A stretch of 40,649 bases of DNA from Balamuthia mandrillaris. Taxonomy: Eukaryota > Discosea > Longamoebia > Balamuthiidae. The position numbers and the translations under genes are program-made. Within the stretch, counting starts at the first letter, position 1. Each line of letters begins with the position of its first letter. Shown one piece after another: positions 29,110-39,198 of the stretch. The notes beneath the pieces are model-generated. The model did no database searches and was not told the DNA's origin. It worked only from the letters and a program-made list of their open reading frames with translations. The stretch covers positions 1 through 40,649 of the forward strand of contig JAVKOQ010000417.1 of assembly GCA_031835245.1 (NCBI GenBank), in the 5' to 3' direction.

Positions 29110-29238
29110 ATGACTGCGCTGCTTGAATTCCTGAAGAGCGTAGAAGAGCAAAAAGCCGAAAGAAAGAGTATGTTAAGAGCCATACAGCAAAACGGCCAAG
29201 ACAACTACATGAAAAGGAACGACATCCATGCCCCCTAG
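29110..29238 (+). CDS. Hypothetical micro-ORF (42 residues, alpha-helical)
   Basis: Starting at ATG 29110, this encodes a highly charged helical peptide (MTALLEFLKSVEEQKAERKS, then MLRAIQQNGQDNYMKRND). The same frame is open back to ATG 29011. Composition looks protein-like, but no family is recognised. Low confidence. Confidence 0.2.
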   Translation: MTALLEFLKSVEEQKAERKSMLRAIQQNGQDNYMKRNDIHAP

Positions 29239-29572
29239 TTGTACTCAATGCAAAGTTGAACAAGAGAGGAGAGAGACAGCACGAAGATGAATAGGATAAA
29301 TATTAATGATGCCGGTTCGGACATTGCAAGTCCGTGGAGTAGCTTCGGCTGCTATTGACGGCCTAATATACTGCCAACGGAGTCAACAGGCTTGCGGATG
29401 GCCAATCTGTCGCAAATATGCCACGATAATCCTAAACTATGGCGGATTATCCACATTTCTGTTAATTTGTTTTCAAAAATTGTTCTATTTCGACTGGCGC
29501 GAATAAATCGAATCGAATATCGATTATGTGACGAAATATCGAAAAGTTGAGCGGAAAGAAAGAAAAAAGGCG

Positions 29573-30171
29573 ATGGAGGAGGAGCAGATAGATGCCCTCT
29601 CCTTGGCCACAACGACGCCCGCTGGCGCTCTTCTCCTCCTCCACAACGCGGGGCTCTCCGGCAGGAGAAGAGCGTCGTCGTCGACGCGTCCGTTGTATGC
29701 CTTCGCTGGCATAGGATTGGGCCTCTTCCTCTGCGGTTCCGTTTACTACTACTACTGCTGCCGCTCGGCAGGGCAAAAAAGTCGTTTGCCGCCTTTGCTT
29801 CACTCCCTTTGGCGAGCGATCACTCCGCAAGCAGACGAAGAGATAAAACTGGACTTCACGCAGGCCTGCCTCCCGGAAGAGTTGATCCTGCACATTTTCT
29901 GTCAATGCAACGCCAACGACTTGCGCAACGCTGCTTGCGTCTCTCGCGAGTGGAACCGTTTCTGCTCTGATCAAATGGTTTGTGCTCGATTTCTTTATCT
30001 TTTTGATATATAACTAAACTTCGCTTTTATGTTAACTTATTTTGTTCTTTCTTGTCGTTTCTTTCTTGTCGTTTCTTTCTTGTCGTTTCTTTCTTGTCGT
30101 TTCTTTCTTGTCGTTTCTTTCTTGTCGTTTCTTTCTTGTCGTTTCTTTCTTGTCGTTTCTTTCTTGTCGTT

Positions 30172-30207
<36 letters not shown>

Positions 30208-30324
30208 GTCGTTTCTTTCTTTCGTTTCTTTCTTGTCGTTTCTTTCTTGTCGTTTCTTTCTTGTCGTTTCTTTCTTGTCGTTTCTTTCTTGTCGTTTCTT
30301 TCTTGTCGTTTCTTTCTTGTCGTT

Positions 30325-30360
<36 letters not shown>

Positions 30361-30406
30361 GTCGTTTCTTTCTTTCTTTCTTTCTTGTCGTTTCTTTCTT
30401 GTCGTT

Positions 30407-30465
<59 letters not shown>

Positions 30466-32700
30466 CTCTCTCTCCCTTGCTTTGCTTTGCTGGGTTTGAA
30501 GGTTTGGAAAGAAGTGTATAGGAGGAAATGGCCAAAACTCGAGTCGAGACTTCAACACTACGAGCAAGTGACGCGCCCCACTCCAACCGGTTGGCGTTCT
30601 TTCTACCTTCAACGAGAAGCCATGGAACTGTTTTACTTTCATTCCGTAACTTCTTCTGCTCGACGAAGACGACCAACGTTCGCACAGCTTTCATCATCTT
30701 CTTCTACTTCTCTTTCAGCTCTGGAACAAGAGAAACGCTTCCTTCGAGGCCTTCTCTCTGAGTTTTTCTCTGCTGAACTTCGTCGTCGTTACTCTCGTAC
30801 TACTTCTTCGTCAACTTTGTTAGAAATATGGTTAGAACAGCACAAAGTAGGTTACGAATGGATGAAGGACGAAGAGAGAGAATACCCAGAGTTTTTTTCG
30901 ATGCACATGAAAGCTCTTTATCTCGTTAACATCGTTCTGGGGTGGGTATCTCAACATCAGGAGCTGCTACAAAAAGATAAGAGAGAAGCGCTGAAAGAAG
31001 AGAGAACGACGAAATGGAGGAGAAGAATGACATTAGCGGTGCTGATGATATCGATAGCAGAAGAACACTTTGAAGCTTGTCATGTTTTGGAGTCACCTGC
31101 ACAAGATGATAACGGAAGAAATAATGGAAGAAGGGAGATGCTTGCGACAGCTTTCTTTCAGTGGGCTTCTACCTTACGTTTGTTGCTGCAAGTGAGCGGA
31201 AGCTACTTCCTTTCCAAAAAACTAAAGCAAAAAGATGAAGAAAAAGAGGATCGCCAAAGTACTGACCTGGAAGAAGAAGAAGACGACGACGACGTGTTGC
31301 TGTGGTTTTGGGGAGAGAATGAAGAAGACGTGGAGGAACGGGAAGAAATGAGGGTATTTGAACTCTTGGAGATGTCGTTGCAAAAACATGAAGAAGGCTT
31401 GCAGTTGAGTCGGTACAACTATAATGAACGTGCTGACCTGGTGGATGTTTACATTAGATTCGCTCTCGAGAAGAATAACAGGTTCATGTTGAAGGAGAGA
31501 GAACGGTACTGGCAACGAGGAAAGTTCCATTTGGAAGAAATGCTTCGTCTCCACGAACAAAAGTTGGAACGACAACGGAGAAGAATGTCAAGACAAGAAC
31601 GGCAAGAAAAACAACTTAAGCAAGGAGAAGAAATAGACAGTGGTAACAAGAAGGAAACGAAAAAAGAGGAAGAAGCGAACGAAGAAAGCGGACAGTTAGT
31701 TCAAGTTGTTGTAATGGAAACGCTAAGTGAACAAGCGACAAACGAAGAAGAACAAGAACACGACGAAGACGAAGACAACGAAACCGGAGGAGTTTTGGTA
31801 CCAGCCAAAGTATATCAAGGATTAGCCAGCTTGTCGATTCGTAGAGCCAACCAAACAATCGCAGAGTTAGAATCATGGAATACACCAAACGAATCAAAAT
31901 TCGGAGAAAAACAAGCAGAAAAAGCGGACGACGACGAACGGACCAAAAGCACAAAAAGAAAAGCAATCGCGTTATTAAGAGAAGGTGTTGAAGCTTTCCG
32001 ACGTACAACAGCTCTTCTACGGCAACAAAAGATGTTCGAAAGTGCAATTTGGGTTGAAATGGGCGACTCTCTGACCACTTTAGCCGATTTGTTGTCGGTG
32101 GAAGAGGAGGAAGAGAAGGAATGGGAAAAGACGTTTGAAGAAGGAGAGAACATTTACAACGAAATTCTGGAGAGAGAACCGGACGACGTGGACGCGTTGA
32201 ATGAGCTGGGCATTCTTTACACCAAGCGAGCTCAAAAGAAACTGCAGTTGATGGCTTTGAAGCAAAAAGCAAACGAAGAAGGTAACGATGAAGAAAAGGA
32301 TAAAGAGCAAGAAGAAAGCAACGAAGAGAATGATGGGGATATAAAACGATTGGAAGAAGAAGCAACTTTGTTCTTTGCAAAAGCAGAAGAAAGCTTTCAA
32401 CAATTGGAGAAGAACGGAGTGTGGTTTGGAGTTATCAACTTGGCTTGTCTTTATGCGCTTCGCGGCAACGAAGAAGAGACGAAGCGATGTCTTCTTTTGT
32501 GTTTAGAAAGAGGAGATTTAGGGATGGAACATATGGAAGATAGCGACTTTGATGGATTCAGAGAGAAGGAATGGTTTGTGGAGCTGCAACAAAGATTGGA
32601 GGAGCAAAACAGAAACGAGAATGGCGGAGTAGCAAAAGACGAACAAGAAGAGGGTGAAGATACAGAGTATGTAAGTACGCCTTTACGATTGTTTCGTTAA
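29573..32700 (+). CDS. Membrane-anchored F-box protein with TPR-like C-terminus
   Basis: Two exons (29573-29977, 30502-32700) give 867 residues. An in-frame ATG at 29528 would add 15 basic residues. A transmembrane helix lies at about 41-62 (LYAFAGIGLGLFLCGSVYYY). The F-box follows at about 99-142 (LPEELILHIFCQCNANDLRN, then AACVSREWNRFCSDQMVWKE across the intron), predicting binding to SKP1 in an SCF ubiquitin ligase held at a membrane. The long remainder is helical and highly charged, with several Glu/Lys-rich coils. TPR-like units occur near 680-850 (IYNEILEREPDDVDALNELG; GVWFGVINLACLYALRGNEE; and an EDSDFDGFREKEWF cap typical of TPR ends). These probably recruit substrates. Placing an F-box behind a membrane anchor is unusual. 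The gene is convergent with the GATA gene. Confidence 0.8.
30044..30469 (+). repeat. 14-bp minisatellite mixed with (CTTT)n in F-box gene intron
   Basis: The 524-nt intron (29978-30501) is almost entirely built of the unit GTCGTTTCTTTCTT, in blocks at 30054-30170 and 30208-30330, alternating with CTTT tetranucleotide runs (about 30170-30207, 30328-30360 and 30404-30465). It is pyrimidine on the coding strand. Long Phe/Leu/Ser frames through it, including one that appears to extend the downstream exon, are not protein. Confidence 0.88.
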
Positions 32701-32760
32701 AAAACAGAACTATAAAAACAAAAAGAAAAACATTACAACGTTGGAAAACAGAATGGCTTC

Positions 32761-35127
32761 TTAGCGACGTTTGAGACGTTCGTCTTCGTCAACGTCGTCT
32801 TCTTCGTCTGCAGAATCTGCTGTCTCAAGTTCTTCGCCTCCTTTGTCTTTCACTTCATCGTCTTCTCCTTTCTCGTTCTCTCCATCATACCGGGGCAGAG
32901 CACGTTCTTCATAATCATCTTCTTCCTCTAGCTCTTCCTCTTCCTCTTCTACTTGTTGGAGACGACGAGGCACAGCAAAGGAAAGTCTGTCACGACGTGC
33001 TCGTGATGATGATATTGGAGATAACTGAGGCAAGAAATGATATGGGAGTGATGGCAAAGGGTTCGGATTAGAAGATGAGAGATGAGCCGAGGGAGAAGAC
33101 GAGAAAGAAGCAAGATCGGACGAAGGATTGGATAAGTAGTCTTGTCTGAAGTGTTGAGCTGGTAGTTGTGGTGGATGAGGAGTATAGCAGCACATGTGCT
33201 GATAAGATTGTGGAGCAAAAGCTTGCATTGAAGGTTCTGAAGTTGGTGGACTATAGCTCTGGTGACAAGCAGCGGGATTGACGGTCGTGTGAGTAGTTGA
33301 AGGAGAGTAATGCACCGGAAAGGTGGTCGTTGCAAATGACGGAGAGAAGGAGGATGAAGAAGCCCAAGGGGGTGAGTCTGGACGACCATCTTCAGTTGCG
33401 TGCGGAGAAGAAAGATGATGATGATGGTAATGGTGTGACGGTGGTGATGGTGGCGATTGGTGGAAGTTACGAGGGTGAAGAACGTGTTGAAAAGCTGTTG
33501 GTTTTGTTGTAGCGGTGCTCGTTTGAGGGTGATAGAAAGAGGAAGAAGTTACACGACTACCGCTGCCCGTATCTTGAATCTGAGTGGAAGGCGGAGGGGT
33601 GGCTGCACTGGAAGCAAAGAAGGACGGAAGGGGAAGGAGAGAGGAAGTTTGAGTAGGAACAAAGTTAATCGTAGTAGGCGTTGAAGAGGTTGATGTTGTT
33701 AAAGCAGTATGTTGTTGGGGAGGAGGACAAGGAATGACCATCTTCCATCTCGAAAAAGCTCGATGATCCGCTGCCGCCGCTGATATTGATGACGGTGCTG
33801 GTGGAGGAGAGGAGGGCACGTTGTAGCTTGCATGGGCTGGTCTTGGTGAAGGTTGCTCGTTTTTGGGTGACGCCTTTTTTCGCTTCTTGGTTTGCTTGGC
33901 TTCATCGTGATGAGAAGGAGTGGAAGAAGGTGACGAAGTTGGTTCTGTACCATGTTCTTCTTGTTGCTGTTGTCCTAGTTTCTTTTGCTCTTCTTTCGGC
34001 AAGTCCTCACCCATTGAAGCGATGGTTGTGTTGATTGCGCTGTTGTTCGGGGCATTTCGTTTCTTCATCTTTTTCCGGTAACGAAGGCCGCAGGCGTTAC
34101 ATAGCGTGCCTTTGCCGTTGGGTCCTGTCCGCCATTCCGGAGTGTTCTTCGTTGCACATGCCGCACAGCTCCGTCCTTCAGGAACTGTTTTGCCTCGTCC
34201 CCTAAAGCTACCAGAAAAAGTCTGACAACGGAACAAGGTCAGAGAATGCGAAAATAATGAGGCGCTCAAAACTGGAAAAAGAAAGCTAGACAGAAGAATG
34301 CAAGACTAACTTGTTCTTGAAGGTGTTGTTGGCTCTGAGGGGAGAGCGTCATGTGGTACTTGAACTTGTACTTCTGGGAGGATGTGTCCGCGTGAGGATT
34401 GATGGTTTGTGGGGTTGACGTGTGCAGCACAAATTTTGGCTCTGGTAAAGTTCTTTTTCGAATGATAGCGCTCCCAGGGATTCTGTTGGTAGCAGTTCGT
34501 TTGTTGTTCGGGTTTGGAGCGTCAGTGTTGTTGCTGTTGTTGTTGTTGTTGTCGTTGGTGACGCTCTGTGCAACACTTTCAACAAGGCCATTGGGAGGAG
34601 CGGAGGAATGCGAAGAAGACGACGGAGGGGAAGAGAGTACTGCAGGATAGTAAAGTGGTGGATAGAGCATGTCGGAGAATCGATAGCCTGTGAATGGACT
34701 TACGTCAGCTACGAGACGTTCCTTGTCAACTAAGTTTCCAGAAGATACAAGTTCCAAAGCGGAAGAAGGAAGCTCCAAAAATGCCTGTTCCTGCACCTTC
34801 CGATCCAACAGAAGTCGAGGCGCGGTTGTGACGTATGCACTGGAAGAAGGCGACAGGCAGGAGGTTGTGTTAGGCAAGGACTCTTCTGGCGGTGTTTGAA
34901 CAGAAGTCCCTGGCGAGAATGCAAGAGAGGAAGAGTTGTCGTTACTCTGCTCTGGGGAATGTCTCTCCTGAGGTTTGGCTTTGAGAGAGCAAAGACAGCC
35001 GGTTACCAAGATTCAGAAAGGGGAGAAGAATATCCAGAGGAACAAGCAAAACGTTACCAAAGTTCTCAGAAGTTTCTTCTTCCAGCCGCTCCTCGCTTGT
35101 TGATTTTGCCGAACTTGAATTCAACAT
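32761..35127 (-). CDS. GATA-type zinc finger transcription factor
   Basis: Three exons (35127-35058, 34978-34311, 34221-32761) give 732 residues. One GATA finger at residues 265-290 has the C-x2-C-x18-C-x2-C spacing ([20 protein letters not shown], then [17 protein letters not shown] with its basic tail). It predicts sequence-specific binding to GATA elements in the nucleus. The 18-residue loop is the plant/protist/fungal class-IVb form. The N-terminal 246 residues and the C-terminal 430 residues are low-complexity Ser/Pro/Gln/His-rich activation-type sequence. The C-terminus ends in an acidic block ([15 protein letters not shown]). A conserved-looking [15 protein letters not shown] stretch precedes the finger across the intron. 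Target genes are unknown. Confidence 0.9.
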
Positions 35128-35468
35128 CCAGTGCTTCGGTTCGTTGTTTATGACGCCCGAGATCTCAGAAAACCAAGGGGCCGCAAGACTTTTGTTGAAA
35201 AGGAAGCAAAGGGGCGCTCACGCCTATTTTCCTTGATCAAAACAAAGTGAAACTGTCTTTTCCCCTGCAACGTTGACCCTTTGCAGATGTTTTTTCCCTC
35301 TCCCCTTTCGTTCGGCCGGTTGTCCTCACGTTTTTGTTGTTGAGCCAACGGTCGCCCTTCCATTTTTGAGAAATACGTGACGTGGCATGACTTTAAAAGG
35401 AAAAAGTATCGTAAAATGGAAATGTCTGCAAAATTTAAAACGAGGGGGTGCAATTTTTTTTCTCTCTC

Positions 35469-35512
<44 letters not shown>

Positions 35513-35616
35513 CTCTCTCCTCTCTCTCTCACACCAATACTTTTGACTACCCACACACAAACCTCATCTCATTTTGCATCTACCTCTGTCTTTTTCTTTT
35601 TGGTCTTTCGGAAGTA
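35128..35616. promoter_or_regulatory. Spacer upstream of the GATA gene with (CT)n tract
   Basis: This 489-bp spacer lies between the GATA gene start (minus) and the stop of the PH-ankyrin gene (minus). It contains a CT dinucleotide tract with interruptions at 35460-35529, presumably in the PH-ankyrin 3' region. A TGACGT core (35378-35383 region, CRE/ATF-like) lies about 250 bp upstream of the GATA start. There is no coding evidence. Confidence 0.4.
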
Positions 35617-36896
35617 TCATTTGTCAAAGATATGATGTTTCTCATAGATGGAGGCAACCTCTTTCAGGAGATAAACGAACTTTCGGTTCGGCACCTCGCT
35701 GCCGTCCCTCAACATCCACACCCGTATCGTGGTTCCCTTGTGCTCGAACGCGTAACCCGGATTGATACCCCGATTCTTGATCAGGTACGAGAGGAGATGT
35801 TTGTTGCCAGAGGCAGCCGCGCTGTGGAGGAGATTCTCTTTGTTGTTCAACACCCCTTTCCGAGTGTCGATGTCCGGCCGTTTGTGTTGTGGTAGCTCCT
35901 CCAGGAAAAATTGGACCACGTCCAACCGGCCTATTTGAGAAATAGAGAAGGACAGGTAAATCTTAGAAAGTCGAGAGAGCAAGGCAGTTCCTCCACATTA
36001 AGCCAAACTAACAGATTCAACAGGTTCATCAAAAGCTAAACACGGACCTCGTTCTACAGCAAGCTGGAGTGCCGTCACTCCGTCGCTGTTTTTCGCCTCC
36101 ACGTCCACATCGAGATCCACTATCAAGTGGGTTAGGAGATCTTTGTTCAGGTTTCTGCAGTATGCTATGTACAGGTGAAGCAGAGTGTTGAACTGAGAGT
36201 CGTGGTAATGGCGGTCGCTGATGCCAAATGCCAGCTTGTCTCCAGTTTGAAGAGCAAACAACACTTTTTTTCGCCGGTTGGCTTCCGCATCTTTTTGTTC
36301 GATTGTTTCTGTTGGTTGAAGCGGGGTGTAGTGGAACGTAAAGAATAAATAACTAAACCAGAATAAGATGAAACAAAAGAAGAAGACGAAGAAAGGCATA
36401 AAGAGAAAGAAAGATAAGAATGGAGGAGGAGAAGAAGAAGAAGAAGAACACGAGGAGGAATTATGTACTCCTATCCCAGGACATCAACGCCAGCATCCAT
36501 TTATCTCGCTCGCTCCTAGTAAGGGCCGCGAGGTGGTATGTTTTCATGAACTCTTCATGAACTGGGTTTAGCATGAACGGGAACACCTCCTTGTGGTCCG
36601 CCTTTTTGAGTTTGCCTTTCAGGATGTGAGCAATCTTTTTTTAATTCCAGAACGAACGACATATTGAGCGTTCGTGAGAGAACTATTGAGAGTGAGTTGT
36701 TACCTCCTTCGGTTGCGCTGTAGTTGGAGGCCTGTTCTGACCAACATATGACCTCCTCACCCTTCTTTTCAGAGTGACAACTGATTCTCCCATCGGGGGA
36801 GAGCTTGAAAAAGCGAATCGGGTAAACGTCCCACCCCACAACGCTAAAAGTCCCACCCCTTCGGTAAACGTCCCACCCCTCAGGTAATTTACCCAC
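35617..36896 (-). CDS. PH-ankyrin repeat protein whose 5' end lies in a transposon inverted repeat
   Basis: Four exons (36896-36684, 36634-36469, 36308-36048, 35930-35617) join in frame to 317 residues. A PH domain is visible from IRFFKLSPDGRISCHSEKKG to YHLAALTRSERDKWMLALMS (phosphoinositide or protein binding), followed by about three ankyrin units (NTLLHLYIAYCRNLN; DGVTALQLAVERGRLDVVQF; ENLLHSAAASGNKHLLSYLI). The first strands expected of a PH domain are missing. In their place the frame continues through the inverted repeat at 36821-36903 to an ATG at 36896 (MGKLPEGWDVYRRGG...). Either the element cut off the true 5' end, or the repeat now supplies the start. The first donor (GTTCTC at 36683) was chosen over GTAACA at 36703 because only it preserves the PH frame. 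The gene may be non-functional. Confidence 0.65.
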
Positions 36897-36903
36897 CCTA
36901 ATA
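36821..36903 (+). repeat. Left terminal inverted repeat of the SWIM element
   Basis: Contains three full copies and one weak copy of a unit like GTAAACGTCCCACCCC. The CCCACCCC cores are spaced 22 and 20 bp apart, followed by TCAGGTAATTTACCCACCC. It matches the right repeat in reverse complement. The sequence is also open as protein on the minus strand and joins the PH-ankyrin frame. Confidence 0.7.
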
Positions 36904-37012
36904 TGTATTTATAACAACCTATTATTTTTGTGCTATTTTGCCACCAAAGCGTGCGCTGGCCATTATTTTAGAGAGTGGAGAAAAGGGATCAGAAAAATCA
37001 AAAATTTATTTT

Positions 37013-38866
37013 TTAGGGGGCTTTTTTTTTTCGTTTTGTTCTTTTGGCCAGTCTTTTCTTTGTCACGCTGGGCACCTTTTCTTCGTTCTGTTCTTTTTTT
37101 TGAGGAGAGAGGAGCTTCACGACCTGTGTTTTCTGGTACCGTGGGTTGGGCTTCAGTTGTCGTTTTGGAGAGAGAGGCTTCCTTTTGTCCACTCGGGGAT
37201 CCTGGTAGTTCACCACGGGTGCGACGCCATAGATCTCTTCCGTTTTACAGTTCTTTTGCCATTGAGAGGTACGCTTTGCTTTGCACTCTTCAAAAATGAC
37301 AAAAATCAACTTCAGAAAAAGAATCTGCTTGATACAAAAAGTGACAAACATACCACTTTGCGTTTTTGTTTTTTGATTTTGTTGTTTTTTTGGTGCAGCC
37401 GCCGCCACCGCCGCTGCCTTTTTCTTTGTTGTTTCAGGTTTTGTTAAATTTGATTGAAAGGTACGTTCGGTTTCTGGTGTTTGTGTGAGGTGTTAGCTAA
37501 AAGTAGGAAAGGAGGGAGAGATTTTGTTTAAAAAAAAGAGATACTAACTTAATTCAAGCAAACATTCTTCTGTGAGTCGCAGGTTGGTTGCTACTTTCGG
37601 CCTCTTTGTTGTTTTGCGCGGCCTCCCAGGTGATGACTTCCCTGTAGCATATGCGATTGCTTGTTCTGCTTCTTCCTTGCTAGAGTACTCGATTTTTGGC
37701 TCCACTGGATGTTGATGCTTTGTTCCTTGATTTTTGTTTGCATTCAGTTTGTCTTTCTCCTTTTCCTTCTCCTCCTCCTCCTTCTCCTCCTTCTCCTCCT
37801 TCTCTTCTTTCTTATTGTTGTGTTCTTGTCCTTCAGAAGTTTCTTCCTCAAGATCTCCGCCGTCGTCCTCACCAAGTTCATCCATCGATGGCTCCTCCAA
37901 CAGTAGCAGCGCCTGCTGTTCCTCGTCCTGTTCATCTCCCTCCTCTCCTTCCACATCTTCATCATCAAGGGTAACAGGCGCTACACGTTGCTCCAGGGAG
38001 TCAGTATCATCTGCTTCAACGATGTCATCTTCAACTATTCTTGCCACTTGTGAGGTGCTGCTGTTGGTGCGTCTTGTTTGTCTTTTCAGCCCAAGCTCTA
38101 AAAGGTTCTGATCTGAAAATGTTTTCTGTAGATGAGCAGCAAGTCCAAAAACGTGTTTGCACCTCCTACCATAAAACCGAAAGTAAGGACAGGTGCATGA
38201 AGGCAATTCTATAGTCACGTCGTACTCATTCCATTTGAAAACGCCGTCAGCAAGCTCTACAAAATGTGCGTTCAATCCTTCTTCTACCTCTTTTTCCTCT
38301 CTGTCGTTGTTGTTGTCATCGTTTTTGCTGCCATTCTCTATTTCTTCTTTTTCTTTCTGTTTCTCACTCTGTTGGTGCTGTGCCAGCCGCAATCCCTCTT
38401 GATATCTCCTCCAAAGCCGGCAAACACCAAGGCTTGGGCGTTGCTGTAGTACATCGATGCGGTTGAGCTCCACATTGTAGCGGCGAAACACATTGTCTGC
38501 TAGCGTTAAGACCAAGTTGTGATCCCCTTTGGTGCCTTTGCAGTGGAAATCACGAAGAATGCTACGAAAGATCGTCTCTGTTGCATTGTTGGTATTCCAC
38601 AAGCCCTCTCGGTACCCAGGACGATCAATGCTTTTCCACGTTGATGCCCATGGAGGAGAAAGCCAGTTCTTGTCAAAGTACTGCCAAAAACTAAGCACCT
38701 TCACTCCTGTTCGCTTTGTAAGCCCACGAGTTGATCTCCATTGGACTCGATAAAAGGTCGGAGCATCCTCTCCACCATTGTACAACCGTGAAAGCTGCTG
38801 CAATGGAACCTTTCGTTCAAAAATCCACCCGTAAATCTCGGCAAATCTTTTTTTCTTCGCTTCCAT
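37013..38866 (-). CDS. SWIM zinc-finger protein, MULE transposase-derived
   Basis: Three exons (38866-37549, 37473-37354, 37287-37013) give 570 residues. The N-terminal region (FWQYFDKNWLSPPWASTWKS ... NTNNATETIFRSILRDF) matches the segment that follows the DDE core in Mutator-like transposases. The SWIM finger is CTCPYFRFYGRRCKH (C-x-C-x(n)-C-x-H), a DNA- or protein-binding module used by MULE transposases. Then come an acidic Asp/Glu-rich region, a Glu/Lys repeat coded by a CTCCTT microsatellite (37745-37808), a GRPRKTTKRPK AT-hook-like motif, and a strongly basic C-terminal tail ending TKRKKKAP. The MEAK ATG at 38866 was preferred over 38905 because the added residues are a low-complexity Phe run. 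The catalytic DDE half is absent. Stopping at 37544 without the last two introns is possible. Confidence 0.7.
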
Positions 38867-39059
38867 AATGAGAAAAAAAAAAGGAAAAAACAAAAAGCCA
38901 AACAAACAAAAAAGGTGTGTGATGGTTGTGTGTAGCTGTTTCTAGTTGAAAGAAAAAAGTTAAAGAAGAAGACCTTGTTACAACCCAAGAAAAAGTAACG
39001 GTAACGTTATTGAAAAAAAAGGCGGGAACAAAAAGAAAAGTATGGCGGGCAAGAATGGT

Positions 39060-39136
39060 GAGAGGAATAACCGTTGACCAAGGATACAGCATGCTTTCAA
39101 TTCCTGACAGTTTCTTTTACAACGGTTATTCCTCTC
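39060..39136. repeat. 17-bp perfect inverted repeat upstream of the SWIM gene
   Basis: GAGAGGAATAACCGTTG (39060-39076) is exactly complementary to CAACGGTTATTCCTCTC (39120-39136), with a 43-bp loop. It sits inside the right end of the element, about 200 bp upstream of the SWIM start codon. It may be a protein-binding palindrome, a sub-terminal repeat or a small nested insertion. Confidence 0.8.
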
Positions 39137-39198
39137 GCCAAGCAAAGAGAAACACAGTAGCAATGTAACGATAGAGTTACTCATAATTCATGTCACCC

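Larger units (their letters stand above)
28592..29572. other. Large spacer with no secure gene
   Basis: This 981-bp interval lies between the start of receptor copy B (minus) and the start of the F-box gene (plus). It contains two short plus-strand frames listed separately. Upstream of the F-box gene is an AT-rich stretch with repeated CGAAT/ATCGA motifs (about 29501-29547). Part of that stretch, GAATAAATCGAA, also occurs at 21408-21419 in another promoter region. Confidence 0.45.

Noticed and set aside
24378-29572. tRNA genes near the 5S rRNA or in the 28.6-29.6-kb spacer
   Set aside because: No GGTTCRANNCC-type B box with a foldable cloverleaf was found on either strand.
15950-30469. CRISPR-like arrays suggested by regular repeats
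   Set aside because: All are simple microsatellites or minisatellites without unique spacers, in a eukaryotic context.
30032-30697. Minus-strand Lys/Arg/Glu frames over 200 residues long and the plus-strand extension of the F-box exon
   Set aside because: Minisatellite translation; F-box continuity (CSDQM|VWKEV) requires the 29978-30501 intron.
36555-36703. Splicing the PH exon at the more canonical donor GTAACA (36703)
   Set aside because: It shifts the next exon out of the PH frame into an early stop, whereas the GTTCTC donor at 36683 preserves HLAALTRSERDKWMLAL. Kept as an uncertainty.
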